Shown here: piece after piece, positions 14,342 to 23,069 of the stretch
How the letters are laid out: each line of letters starts with the position of its first letter
Position numbering within the stretch: position 1 is the stretch's first letter
Origin: JBFKQC01 sp041627895
GTDB lineage: Bacteria > Pseudomonadota > Alphaproteobacteria > Rhodobacterales > Rhodobacteraceae
Direction of reading: 5' to 3'
Assembly: GCA_041627895.1 (NCBI GenBank)
Contig: JBFKQC010000037.1
Location: 1 to 37,595, forward strand
Length of the DNA: 37,595 bases
Notes under the pieces: model-generated
What the model saw: the letters and a program-made list of their open reading frames with translations, nothing else
The model's database searches: none
What the model was told of the DNA's origin: nothing
Program-made: the position numbers and the translations under genes

Positions 14342-15559
14342 ATGTTCCGACTGACCGAATACATGCACCAGCTCGTTTCGCCGACCCCGGTCAGGCACCG
14401 CCGCGGCGCCGGGCCGGTCAAGCCGGTGGTGATCTGGAACCTCACGCGGCGCTGCAACCTCAAGTGCCGGCATTGCTACACCGTCTCGGCGGACGTGGAG
14501 TTCCCGGGCGAACTGAGCCACGCCCAGGCGATGGAGACGCTGGAAGACCTGGGCCGGTTCCGGATCCCCGCGCTGATCCTGTCGGGCGGCGAGCCGCTGG
14601 ACCGCAAGGATTTGTTCCAAATCGCCCGGCGCGCGCGGAAACTGGTGCGGATGCTGGCGTTGTCGACCAACGGCACCAAGCTGCACGGCGCGGCCGCCGA
14701 CCGGGTGGCCGAGATCGGGTTCGACTATGTCGGCATCTCGATCGACGGGATCGGTGCCACGAACGACTGGTTCCGCGGCGTCCAGGGCGCGTTTGCCGAT
14801 GCATTGCGCGGAGTCAGGGAATGCAAGGCGCGCGGCATCAAGGTGGGGCTGCGGTTCACGCTGACCCGCGACAACGGCAGGCAGTTGCCCGACCTCCTGA
14901 AGCTTTGCGACGACGAGGGCGTCGACAAGTTCTATCTCTCGCACCTGGTCTATGCCGGGCGCGGCGACAAGCACCGCGGCGAGGACGCCGAGCACGACCC
15001 GACCCGTGCGGCGATGGATCTCCTGATCGAGCGCGCCTGGCACGCCGCATCCGGCGGGCCGCCGCTGGACATCGTCACCGGCAACAACGACGCCGACGCG
15101 GTGTATTTCCTGAACTGGGCCAGGCGGAACTTCGATGCGGCGCAGGTCGCCCACGTGACGGATCACCTGACCGCCTGGGGCGGCAATTCCTCGGGCGTCG
15201 GCGTGGCGAACATCGACACCCAGGGCAAGGTGCATCCCGACACCTACTGGTCGGACTATACGATCGGCAGCGTCAAGGAGACGCCGTTTTCCGCGCTCTG
15301 GACCGGCGCCGACCCGATGCTGGCAGAGCTGCGCCGCCGCCCGCGGCCGCTGAAGGGCCGCTGCGGCGCCTGCGCGCACCGCGCGATCTGCGGCGGCAAC
15401 ACCCGGATCCGCGCCCTGCAACTGACCGGCGATCCCTGGGCCGAGGACCCGGCCTGCTATCTGTCGAATGCCGAAATCGGGGTCGAGGAAGAGGAAAGGA
15501 CCGTCACAGTCACGCCATTCCGGGGGAAACGCCATGATCCGGTGCATCGGTTCGGCTGA
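14342..15559 (+). CDS. nirJ: NirJ, radical SAM heme d1 synthase component
   Basis: A 405-residue cytoplasmic radical SAM enzyme that acts on didecarboxysiroheme, replacing propionate side chains by oxo groups on the way to heme d1. The SAM-binding 4Fe-4S motif is C38-x3-C42-x2-C45 (CNLKCRHC), with GGEP and SIDG motifs after it. The C-terminus carries a second, SPASM-like cysteine set (CGACAHRAICGG and a later C), expected to bind an auxiliary cluster. The first residues MFRLTEYMHQLV are typical of NirJ. It is 3 bp after nirH and overlaps nirN by 26 bp. Confidence 0.96.
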   Translation: MFRLTEYMHQLVSPTPVRHRRGAGPVKPVVIWNLTRRCNLKCRHCYTVSADVEFPGELSHAQAMETLEDLGRFRIPALILSGGEPLDRKDLFQIARRARKLVRMLALSTNGTKLHGAAADRVAEIGFDYVGISIDGIGATNDWFRGVQGAFADALRGVRECKARGIKVGLRFTLTRDNGRQLPDLLKLCDDEGVDKFYLSHLVYAGRGDKHRGEDAEHDPTRAAMDLLIERAWHAASGGPPLDIVTGNNDADAVYFLNWARRNFDAAQVAHVTDHLTAWGGNSSGVGVANIDTQGKVHPDTYWSDYTIGSVKETPFSALWTGADPMLAELRRRPRPLKGRCGACAHRAICGGNTRIRALQLTGDPWAEDPACYLSNAEIGVEEEERTVTVTPFRGKRHDPVHRFG

Positions 15560-17144
15560 CCCGTGCCGGGCGCTGCCCGGCGCTGCCGCGTGGCGCGTCT
15601 GCCTGCGGGCCGCGGCCGTCGGCGCAATCCTGCTGGCGGCCGGGCCCGCCGCGGCCGGCCCCGCCGACGACTATGCCGAATACTGCGCCGGATGCCACGG
15701 CGACGGGCGGCTCGGCGCCATCGGCCCGGCGCTGATCCCCGAGACGCTGCGCCGGATGCGCGGGCCGGACCTGGAGGCGGTGATCGCCGGGGGCCGTGCC
15801 GCCACGCAGATGCCGGGCTTTGCCGGCGACCTCGACGCGGCCCGGATCGCCGACCTGGCGGCGTTCCTGAACGCGCCCCTGGCCGAGGTGCCGCCCTGGG
15901 GCGAGGCCGAGATCGCCGGCAGCCTGACCCTGAACGACGCGTACGGCCCCGCCGACGCCCCGGCATGGGACGCCGACCCGATGAACATCACGCTGGTGGT
16001 GGAGACCGGCGATCATCATGTCAGCGTGCTCGACGGCGACACGTTCGCCGTGCTCGACCGCTTCGCCACGCCCTTCGCGGTGCATGGCGGACCCAAGTTC
16101 AGCCCCGACGGCCGTTTCGTCTTCATCATGTCGCGCGACGGCTGGGTGCAGAAATACGACCTCTGGTCGCTGGCCGAGGTCGGCCGGGTCCGCGCCGGGC
16201 TGAACAGCCGCAACATCGCGATCAGCCACGACGGCAAATGGCTGGCGGTCGCCAACTACCTGCCGATGACGCTGACGATCCTGTCCACCGGGGACCTGTC
16301 GGTCGCCCGCGTCATGCAGGTGATCGCCAAGGAAGGCGCGCCAAGCCGCGTCTCGGCGGTCTACCAGGCGCCGGAACGGCAAAGCTTCATCCTGGCGCTG
16401 AAGGACGCGCCGGAAATCTGGGAGGTCGCCACCGACCCCGACGCGCCGCCGGTCTTCGAGGGCTTCGTGCACAGCCGCGAGGCGGGAATGGTCGAGGGCA
16501 TCGCCTCGTCCGAGGGCCTGTTCGCGCGGCGCCGGATTCTCACGGCCGAGCCGATCGACGACTTCTTCTTCACCCCCGATTACCGCTTCCTGGTGGGCGC
16601 CGCCCGCGACGGCACGCGCGGCGTCGTGGTGAACCTGAACGTCGGGCTGGAGGTGGCCGAACTGCCGCTACCCGGCATGCCGCATCTCGGCTCGGGCATC
16701 AGTTGGATGCAGGGCGGGCGCCGGGTGATGGCGACGCCGCACCTGCGCGAGGCCAAGCTGTCGGTGATCGACGTCGGGGACTGGCAGGTGGTCGCCACGA
16801 TCGACACGCTCGGCCCCGGCTTCTTCCTTCGCAGTCACGAGGCGACGCCGTATTTCTGGGCCGACGTGTTCTTTGGCCCGAACCGCGACGCGATGCACGT
16901 GATCGACAAGGAGACGCTGCAGATCGTGCGCACGCTGCGGCCCGTGCCCGGCGCCACGGTGGCGCATGTGGAATTCACCCGTGACGGGCGCCACGCGCTG
17001 GTCTCGGTCTGGGAAGAGGACGGCGCGGTGATCGTCTACGACGCCGCGACGCTGCAAGAGATCACCCGCCTGCCGATGCGCAAGCCATCCGGAAAGTACA
17101 ATGTCTGGAACAAGATCACCTTCTCCGAGGGCACCAGCCACTGA
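15534..17144 (+). CDS. nirN: NirN, dihydro-heme d1 dehydrogenase
   Basis: A 536-residue periplasmic cytochrome cd1-like protein, paralogous to NirS. It has an N-terminal signal with an unusually long N-region (hydrophobic core about 25-40), a cytochrome c domain with C51-x-x-C54-H55 (CAGCH) and a propeller. NirN oxidises dihydro-heme d1 to heme d1, the last step, and passes the cofactor to NirS. Blocks shared with NirS and NirF include HVEFTRDGRHALVSVWEEDG and PSGKYNVWNK. It starts inside nirJ (26-bp overlap) and its end overlaps cbiX by 44 bp. The long N-terminus could mean a later true start. Confidence 0.94.
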   Translation: MIRCIGSADPCRALPGAAAWRVCLRAAAVGAILLAAGPAAAGPADDYAEYCAGCHGDGRLGAIGPALIPETLRRMRGPDLEAVIAGGRAATQMPGFAGDLDAARIADLAAFLNAPLAEVPPWGEAEIAGSLTLNDAYGPADAPAWDADPMNITLVVETGDHHVSVLDGDTFAVLDRFATPFAVHGGPKFSPDGRFVFIMSRDGWVQKYDLWSLAEVGRVRAGLNSRNIAISHDGKWLAVANYLPMTLTILSTGDLSVARVMQVIAKEGAPSRVSAVYQAPERQSFILALKDAPEIWEVATDPDAPPVFEGFVHSREAGMVEGIASSEGLFARRRILTAEPIDDFFFTPDYRFLVGAARDGTRGVVVNLNVGLEVAELPLPGMPHLGSGISWMQGGRRVMATPHLREAKLSVIDVGDWQVVATIDTLGPGFFLRSHEATPYFWADVFFGPNRDAMHVIDKETLQIVRTLRPVPGATVAHVEFTRDGRHALVSVWEEDGAVIVYDAATLQEITRLPMRKPSGKYNVWNKITFSEGTSH

Positions 17145-17880
17145 GGCGCTGATCGTCGCCCATGGCCAGCCCTCCGACCCCGACCCGGCCGAGGCCGAGA
17201 CCGCGTCGCTGGCCGCGCGCGTCGGGCGGCTGCTGCCCGGGGTGCGGGTGCGCGGCGTGACGCTGGCGATGCCCGGCGCGCTCGACCGCGCGCTGCAGGA
17301 CGCGGCGGTGCCGCCGGTGATCTATCCGCTGTTCATGAGCGAGGGCTGGTTCACCACCGACGAATTGCCGCGCAGGCTGGGTTCGCGGGCGTCCCGCGTG
17401 CTGGCGCCGCTCGGCGTCGACCCGGGGCTCGTCGGGCTTGCGGGCGACGAGATCGCGCGGCTGGCGGCCGAACGGGGCTGGGCCCTGGACCGGGTCGTGC
17501 TGGTGCTCGCCGCCCATGGCTCGGGGCGCAGCGAGACCTCGGCCCGGGCGGCCCGCCGGTTCGCGGCGCGGCTCGGGCGGCGGCTGGCGCCGGCGGAAAT
17601 CCGGATCGGCTATGTCGAGCAGGCGCCGCTTGTCCGGGATGCGGCGCGCGGCGCCGGGCCGCGGGCGATCTGCCTGCCGTTCTTCGCCGCGCGCGGCGAC
17701 CACGTGACCGGCGACATCCCCGGCGCGCTGGACGAGGCCGGGTTCGCCGGCATTCTCGCCGACCCGATCGGCGCGCATCCCGGCGTGCCGGCAATGATCG
17801 CCGGGCGGCTGGCCGAGGCCCGCGCGCGGCCCGGCCGCGAACCGCCTGCCGCCCTCGCCGCTTTCGCCGCGGGCGCCTGA
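17101..17880 (+). CDS. CbiX/SirB-type sirohydrochlorin chelatase at the end of the nir operon
   Basis: A 259-residue class II chelatase-like protein with two similar halves, each opening with a metal-ligand histidine: H21 in IVAHGQPSD and H139 in LAAHGSGRS. CbiX/SirB proteins insert Co2+ or Fe2+ into sirohydrochlorin. Placed last in the nir operon, it is best read as the ferrochelatase that makes siroheme for NirDL-G-H, which no other gene here supplies. It overlaps nirN by 44 bp in another frame, using the ATG in the nirN 3' end. A cobalt role cannot be excluded from sequence, but there is no cobalamin gene nearby. Confidence 0.85.
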   Translation: MSGTRSPSPRAPATEALIVAHGQPSDPDPAEAETASLAARVGRLLPGVRVRGVTLAMPGALDRALQDAAVPPVIYPLFMSEGWFTTDELPRRLGSRASRVLAPLGVDPGLVGLAGDEIARLAAERGWALDRVVLVLAAHGSGRSETSARAARRFAARLGRRLAPAEIRIGYVEQAPLVRDAARGAGPRAICLPFFAARGDHVTGDIPGALDEAGFAGILADPIGAHPGVPAMIAGRLAEARARPGREPPAALAAFAAGA

Positions 17881-17978
17881 AACGGCGGACAGCCGGCGCC
17901 GGGCGAAAGCACGCCGACGCCCCGCAGCGAAACCGCGCCGGAGCGGAGCAACGGCGCGAAGCGCCGCGGCCTCCCTCG

Positions 17979-18203
17979 CTATGCCAGCGCGAACCAGAGA
18001 ACCAGCGCGGCCCCGGCGGCGCCGGCGGCCCAGCCCAGCCCGCGCGCCATCGCCCGCCGCCACCGCGCGAAGCCGCGGTCGAAATCGGCGAAATCCCGCG
18101 CCCGCGCCTCGGCCGAGAACGGCGCGGGCGGGCGCGCGCCCCTCGTCCCGGCGCGATCCCGCGCCCTTTGCCGCTTTCGCGTCGTCTGCATCCGATCCGC
18201 CAT
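17979..18203 (-). CDS. Possible small tail-anchored membrane protein
   Basis: A 74-residue frame with a basic, Arg-rich N-terminal half and one hydrophobic C-terminal segment (about 56-74, LGWAAGAAGAALVLWFALA). The pattern ARDFADFDRGFARWRRAM before the helix looks like real protein, and no better ORF covers the region. I do not recognise a family. It is convergent with cbiX and lies upstream of, and antisense to, the tRNA gene. The start is uncertain; an upstream in-frame ATG at 18248 would add 15 residues. In DNA this GC-rich the frame could be chance. The rest of 17881-18326 shows nothing I can name. Confidence 0.4.
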   Translation of the reverse strand: MADRMQTTRKRQRARDRAGTRGARPPAPFSAEARARDFADFDRGFARWRRAMARGLGWAAGAAGAALVLWFALA

Positions 18204-18326
18204 CCTGGCCGGCAAGCCTGGCCGCAAGCCTAGCCGCGATCTTCGCAAAGGTCGACGAACAGGGCGTAAACGCCGGCAATTCGGCGCTGGTCAAAGCCCG
18301 GCCTAGATGAAATCTTCGCCCACAGG

Positions 18327-18412
18327 GCCCGCGTGGTGGAATGGTAGACACAGGGGACTTAAAATCCCTAGGCAGGAATGCCGTGCCGGTTCGAGTCCGG
18401 CCGCGGGTACCA
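18327..18412 (+). tRNA. tRNA-Leu (anticodon TAA)
   Basis: An 86-nt class II tRNA with encoded CCA. The acceptor stem GCCCGCG (18327-18333) pairs with CGCGGGT (18402-18408), followed by A and CCA (18410-18412). The D-arm holds TGGTGGAATGGTAGACA, the anticodon stem-loop is GGGGA-CTTAAAA-TCCCT with anticodon TAA (reads UUA), a long variable arm follows as expected for leucine, and the T-arm is GCCGGTTCGAGTCCGGC. Confidence 0.97.
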
Positions 18413-18733
18413 GAATGTCTTTCATGGGTTACTCTGGTGATCGAATTGGCGTCGACGTGCGGCCGGCGCCAATTCCCGCATCGCTCCACGCCACTCGGTC
18501 TTGTCCGCTCGTTCTCGTGCCACCGGGTCCGGGCGCGGATGCCCGGCGCCCGCGGGGCGGCCTGCCGGCGGTGTTTCTGCACGATGGCCACCGCCCGTTG
18601 ACCGGTGACGGCCTGGATTTCGGCGCCGGAACGGCCGGCCTCAGCGACGGCAACAGCCGCCGTGCGCCGCAAGACAAACATCACGGGACGGCACGGCTAA
18701 CCGTAATGAAACACTTGATCCGATACCTTTGGG
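18413..18733. other. Intergenic stretch downstream of tRNA-Leu, no gene seen
   Basis: 321 bp between the tRNA and the methyltransferase gene. Open frames here are short and lack ribosome sites or recognisable motifs. Base composition falls toward the right end, where the methyltransferase begins. I see no copy of the tRNA 3' end, no integrase and no clear terminator. Confidence 0.5.
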
Positions 18734-19657
18734 ATGACCACAGGAAACCGCGGAGGCAGCGTGAGACCGTTCGGCAGACGTCAGCTAGTCGCCTGGGAAA
18801 GGCAGCGCCCTGCAGGGATGAAAGGCGGCTACGGACAATTCGTGGCTCGAATGTCCGCACTGCGCGACCAGCATATGCGCGAATGGCGCAACCGAACGCC
18901 CGAGCGCGCCTTCGGTCCGAACGATGTGTTGGCCGCCTACGATAGTCTTCCACCGAAAGAATTCGCACAGGCCTACGACCTGCCCGACGAGGCATTCGAC
19001 GGCAGCCTCGCCACGGTGCAGAAGAAATACCTGCTGCGCTTCAAGAATATCCGCCGAGCCTGGAGCCGCCTGTTGTGCTATCTGCCCGAGGCGATGTCCG
19101 GCGAAGACCGATACAGCGTGCTCGAGATGTCGACCGCGCATGGCGCCGTCCTTGAGGTTCTCCGCCATTTCGGCCACGAGGTCACGGGAAGCGACTATTC
19201 CAACGACTATTTGCGCGGCAAGCGGGACGCGCGTACCCCGTTCCGCGATCTTGGCGACGACCTGGCCGATGGCAGTGTCGACCGCGGCGACTGGCCGTAC
19301 CGGCCCATCATCGACAGTCTGGGTCTGAACGTGGTTACTTTCGATGCCGGCATCATTCCCTATCCGTTCAAGCAGAATGCCTTCGACATCGTCCTGTGCT
19401 TCGACGCACTGGAACACTACTGCCACCCCAAGCACTGGATAAGGGTCGTGGACGAGTTCGTAAGGCTTTCCCGAAGGACGGTTGTGGTCGAAATCAACCC
19501 TATCCGCCGCGAACTGGTCGAAGACGAGGGATATGTCGGGCCTGTAAGGAATTTCTACGATCAAATGCGCGGATACCGGAAGGACGGCTTCAGGTGTGTC
19601 GGTACCGGCACAAGCTTTAATCAGCCGCGATTTTTCAAGTTGATGAACGTCGCCTGA
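18734..19657 (+). CDS. Class I SAM-dependent methyltransferase of unknown substrate
   Basis: A 307-residue protein with a helical N-terminal region (about 30-120) and a Rossmann-type methyltransferase domain. The SAM site appears as VLEMSTAHGAVLEVL (about 129-143), with acidic residue D154 after the next strand, and the post-motif FDALEHYCHPKHW. The glycine-rich loop is atypical (EMSTAHG). No signal or membrane segment is present. Codon and base use are visibly less GC-rich than its neighbours, it stands alone next to a tRNA gene, and its 3' end overlaps the converging amidotransferase by 37 bp, all of which suggest acquisition. The ATG at 18734 has a weak ribosome site; the ATG at 18818 is an alternative. 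Confidence 0.8.
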   Translation: MTTGNRGGSVRPFGRRQLVAWERQRPAGMKGGYGQFVARMSALRDQHMREWRNRTPERAFGPNDVLAAYDSLPPKEFAQAYDLPDEAFDGSLATVQKKYLLRFKNIRRAWSRLLCYLPEAMSGEDRYSVLEMSTAHGAVLEVLRHFGHEVTGSDYSNDYLRGKRDARTPFRDLGDDLADGSVDRGDWPYRPIIDSLGLNVVTFDAGIIPYPFKQNAFDIVLCFDALEHYCHPKHWIRVVDEFVRLSRRTVVVEINPIRRELVEDEGYVGPVRNFYDQMRGYRKDGFRCVGTGTSFNQPRFFKLMNVA

Positions 19658-20445
19658 GACGGCGGGCGTCGCGCGCTTCGCCCGGCCGTGATGCCTGGTT
19701 CAGGGAATGCCGATTGGCCACTCGACCGTTGAAGGACGGCGTCGGCATGTTCGAAGAACCGCGCGATCCATTCGGCGAACAGCGCCCGGTCGGCCGGGCG
19801 GGCGAGCGAGGCGCGCGCGCGGGCGATCACCCCGGGGTCCGCCCTGCGCGCCATGGCGTCGGTCAGCGCGGTGATGAAGCCATGCGTCATCTCGGGGTGG
19901 TATTCCGTGGTGAACACGTGGGTCCCGATCGTGAAACCCGCGATCGGGCAGCCGGGACCCGAGGCGTTCAGGACCGCGCCGGGCGGCATTCCCGTCACCT
20001 GCTCGCCATGCGCGGCCGCGATCCGAAACCGGGCCTGCGCCGGGGCCATCCAGGGCGCCGCCGTCTCGACATTCACCTCGACGATGCCCAGGACGAACGG
20101 GCCGGGATTGTCCGCGACCGCGCCGCCGAGCGCGCGCGCGATCGCCTGATGCCCGAAACAGGCCCCGAACATGGGCCGCCGCGCCGCCTCGATCCGGCGG
20201 ATCAGGTCCAGCAGCGCAAGGATCCAGTCGTCGTCCGATTGCGCCGAGGCCGGCGAGCCGGTGATGATCCAGCCATCGGCCGCGTCGGGCCCCCCGGGAA
20301 AGACGCCGTCCTTGACCGAAAAGACCTCGGTCGTCCAGCCGGGGCGTGCCTCGTGCACCAGCGCGGCGAATTTCTGCCCGTCCTTCGGGTGCCGGGCCGA
20401 AAAGCGCGACTCGTCGGTATTTGTCATCAGGATCGCGATGTGCAT
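19621..20445 (-). CDS. Class I glutamine amidotransferase-like hydrolase
   Basis: A 274-residue protein with the class I glutaminase triad: C96 in GACFGHQ, H183 and E185 in EYHPEM. Stand-alone proteins of this type include gamma-glutamyl hydrolases such as PuuD and TdnT, and uncharacterised GMP-synthase-like amidotransferases. It is divergent from a P450 and a glutamine-synthetase-like ligase, so removal of a gamma-glutamyl group from a modified amine is a reasonable guess. The last 35 or so residues (from about 240) have no family look and run antisense into the methyltransferase 3' end, so the original C-terminus may have been replaced. Start MHIAILMTN is clear. Confidence 0.85.
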   Translation of the reverse strand: MHIAILMTNTDESRFSARHPKDGQKFAALVHEARPGWTTEVFSVKDGVFPGGPDAADGWIITGSPASAQSDDDWILALLDLIRRIEAARRPMFGACFGHQAIARALGGAVADNPGPFVLGIVEVNVETAAPWMAPAQARFRIAAAHGEQVTGMPPGAVLNASGPGCPIAGFTIGTHVFTTEYHPEMTHGFITALTDAMARRADPGVIARARASLARPADRALFAEWIARFFEHADAVLQRSSGQSAFPEPGITAGRSARRPPSQATFINLKNRG

Positions 20446-20491
20446 AGCTAGCCTTTAAGCCCTGCCAACGGGCGGCGGAAGGGGGGCAAGC

Positions 20492-21748
20492 ATGACGGTC
20501 TGGCAGCCCGGCGACGACGGTTTTGCCGATCTCGCTTCGCACGATGCCTTCACGGACGGCCCGCCGCACAACACCTTCACCCGGCTCCGGCGCGAGGCGC
20601 CCTGTGCCTGGACCGAATGGGCGGGCGGGCGCGGCTTCTGGTCGGTGACGCGGCACGCCGACATCGCGGCGCTGTTGCGCGACTACGAACTGATGTCCTC
20701 GGCGCGCGGCATCCGCATGGAGGACCAGACGGAAGAGGAATACCTCGCCCGCCGCACGTTCCAGGAAACCGACCCGCCGGAACACACCCGGGTCCGCAAG
20801 AAGCTGATCAAGGCCTTCTCGCGCCCGGTGATCGCCGGGTTCGAGGCCGAGATCCGCGGGCTTTGCGACGAGATCCTGGACGCGGCGCTGGCGCGGGGCG
20901 AATTCGACGCCACGCGCGAGATCGCGCGGCAATTGCCGATGCGGATGCTCGGCCGGATCATCGGCGTGCCCGAGGCCGACCTGCCATGGCTGGTCGAGAA
21001 GGGCGACGCGCTGATCGCCAATACCGACCCGGATTTCACCACCCACGTGCTGGACCGGATGGACACCGACGCGTTCCGGCTGATGCCGTTCAACTCGCCC
21101 GCAGGCGCCGAGCTTTACGACTATGCGCAGCGGCTGATGGCCGACAAGGCCGCGCGGGGCGACACCTTGGGCGTTCTGCACCTGATCCTACAGCCCGACG
21201 AGGACGGGCAGACAATCACCGAGACCGAGTTCCGCAACTTCTTCTGCCTGCTGGTGGCCGCCGGCAACGACACCACGCGCTATTCCATCGCCGCCGGCAT
21301 CCAGGCGATGTGCCACCAGCCCGAGCTGTTGCGCGTCATGCAGGACGGCGCGGTGTGGGACACGATGGCCGACGAGGTGATCCGCTGGGCGACGCCGGCC
21401 TTGTATTTCCGGCGAACGGCGACGCGGGATGTCGAACTGCACGGCGCCCGGGTACGTGCCGGCGACAAGGTGCTTCTGTGGCTGGCCAGCGCGAACCGCG
21501 ACGAGGCGGCGTTCGACGACCCGTTCCGGGTGGACCTTTCCCGCAGCCCGAACCGGCATGTCAGCTTCGGCCAGGGTGGCCCGCATGTCTGCCTGGGCAT
21601 GCACCTGGCGCGGCTCGAGGTGCGGGTGCTGTTCGAGGAGCTGGCGCGCCGGATCAGCGCGATCGAGCCGGCGGGGCCGCACCGGTTCCTGCGGTCGAAC
21701 TTCGTGGGCGGGATCAAGGATATGCCGGTCAGGATACGGCCGGCCTGA
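20492..21748 (+). CDS. Cytochrome P450 (soluble bacterial type)
   Basis: A 418-residue heme-thiolate monooxygenase without membrane anchor, the usual length for bacterial class I P450s that need a ferredoxin and its reductase. The I-helix oxygen-activation motif is A257-G-N-D-T-T262 and the heme-binding loop is FGQGGPHVCLGMHLAR with C367. The helix K region appears as DEVIRW with R nearby. No redox partner is encoded nearby. It is 46 bp from the divergent amidotransferase start and 28 bp before the GS-like ligase. Substrate is unknown; an amine or its gamma-glutamyl derivative is suggested by the neighbours. Confidence 0.95.
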   Translation: MTVWQPGDDGFADLASHDAFTDGPPHNTFTRLRREAPCAWTEWAGGRGFWSVTRHADIAALLRDYELMSSARGIRMEDQTEEEYLARRTFQETDPPEHTRVRKKLIKAFSRPVIAGFEAEIRGLCDEILDAALARGEFDATREIARQLPMRMLGRIIGVPEADLPWLVEKGDALIANTDPDFTTHVLDRMDTDAFRLMPFNSPAGAELYDYAQRLMADKAARGDTLGVLHLILQPDEDGQTITETEFRNFFCLLVAAGNDTTRYSIAAGIQAMCHQPELLRVMQDGAVWDTMADEVIRWATPALYFRRTATRDVELHGARVRAGDKVLLWLASANRDEAAFDDPFRVDLSRSPNRHVSFGQGGPHVCLGMHLARLEVRVLFEELARRISAIEPAGPHRFLRSNFVGGIKDMPVRIRPA

Positions 21749-21776
21749 CGGGCGGCGGCGGGAAAGGAGACGGGAC

Positions 21777-23069
21777 ATGGGCGAGCGGTTGAGGGCGCTC
21801 TGGTGCGATCACCTGGGCGTCATGCGCGGCAAGTACATTCCGGGCGCCAGGATCGGCGAGGGCGCGACGCGCTTTGCGCGGCCGACCTTCGCGGTGCATT
21901 ACGACCGCGACCTGATGCTGGACGCGCCGGGCACCATGGTGCGCGAGGGCCTGCCCGACATGGAGCTGCGCTGGCGCGGCGAAGAGGTGCGCGACGGCTG
22001 GGAGCGCGCGACGCGCGTCGTGCTGGGCGACCTTTTCGGCCATGACGGCGCGCCGCTGCCACTTTGCCCGCGCGGCGCGCTGAAACGCGCGGTCGCGGCC
22101 TGGCAGGCGCGCGGGCTGGCGCCGAAGGTCGGGCTGGAGCTCGAGGCCTTCGTGCTGCAGGCCGACGAGACCGGGGCGCTGCGCCCCTACGACACGCCGG
22201 GCGGCGTGGTCTACGGCACCGGCAACTTCACCGACCCGATGCGGTTCACCGACGCGATCTGGGAAAAGGCGGAAGAACTCGGCTTTCGCATCGACATGTT
22301 CACCGCCGAGTACGACGCGCCGCAATTCGAGTTCACGCTGACCTACGACGACGCGGTGCGCGCGATCGACGACGTGGTGCTGTTCCGGCTGATGGCGCGC
22401 GAGATCGCGCTGGATCACGGGCTGCTTCTGACCTTCATGCCGAAACCGGTGGCCGAGGCGGGCGGCTCGGGCCTGCACGTCAACCTCAGCTTCACCGACG
22501 GCGACGCGCGCAACGCGCTGTCGAGCGGGCCGCAGGGCGGGCCGGACCACATGAACGACCTCGCGCGGGGCTGCATCGCCGGCTGGATGCGCCATCACCG
22601 CGGCCTTGCCGGGCTGGTGGCGCCGACGGCGAATTCCTACCAGCGGCTGCAGCCCGCGGCGCTGGCGGGCTACTGGGCGAACTGGGCGGGCGATCACCGC
22701 GGCGTCACGGCGCGGGTTTCAGAGGAAGGCGGCGCCAAGGCGCGGCTCGAACACCGGATGGCCGACGGTTCCGCCAACCCCTACACGGCGGTGGCCGCGG
22801 TGCTGCAGGCGGCGCTTCTGGGGGTCGAGAACGGCTATGACCTGCCGCCGATGGAAACCGGCGACTGCTTCGACAAGGTCGATGCGACCGTTTCGGTCGC
22901 CGCCGACCTGAGGCGCGCGATCGACGATCTCGAGGCCGACCGCGCCCTGACCGGGGCGGTGGGCGCCGATTTGGTGGCGCACCACGTCTTCATGAAGCGC
23001 AAGGAGGTGAAGAAGACCCGCGACCTAGAGGGCGACGCGCTGCGGGATTTCTACGTGTATTTCCTTTGA
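21777..23069 (+). CDS. Glutamine-synthetase-family ligase (gamma-glutamylamine synthetase type)
   Basis: A 430-residue GS-fold enzyme. The short N-terminal beta-grasp (ALWCDHLGVMRGKYIP) is followed by the catalytic barrel: GLELEAFVL (metal Glu residues), AEYDAPQFEF, the GSGLHVNLS ATP/metal His block, NSYQRLQP, and EHRMADGSANPY. It is not an ordinary GlnA; the tail and substrate regions fit the PuuA/TdnQ/ipuC group that joins glutamate to amines using ATP. It starts 28 bp after the P450 stop with GGAAAGGAG before the ATG, so the two are an operon. Substrate cannot be told. The nearby amidotransferase could reverse the glutamylation. Confidence 0.9.
   Translation: MGERLRALWCDHLGVMRGKYIPGARIGEGATRFARPTFAVHYDRDLMLDAPGTMVREGLPDMELRWRGEEVRDGWERATRVVLGDLFGHDGAPLPLCPRGALKRAVAAWQARGLAPKVGLELEAFVLQADETGALRPYDTPGGVVYGTGNFTDPMRFTDAIWEKAEELGFRIDMFTAEYDAPQFEFTLTYDDAVRAIDDVVLFRLMAREIALDHGLLLTFMPKPVAEAGGSGLHVNLSFTDGDARNALSSGPQGGPDHMNDLARGCIAGWMRHHRGLAGLVAPTANSYQRLQPAALAGYWANWAGDHRGVTARVSEEGGAKARLEHRMADGSANPYTAVAAVLQAALLGVENGYDLPPMETGDCFDKVDATVSVAADLRRAIDDLEADRALTGAVGADLVAHHVFMKRKEVKKTRDLEGDALRDFYVYFL

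Noticed and set aside
13691..15547. Long antisense frame across nirG-nirH-nirJ
   Set aside because: Low-complexity composition; the plus strand carries recognisable nir genes throughout.
18327..19740. Attachment-site duplication of the tRNA-Leu 3' end flanking the methyltransferase
   Set aside because: I found no second copy of the tRNA 3' sequence near 19660-19740 and no integrase.
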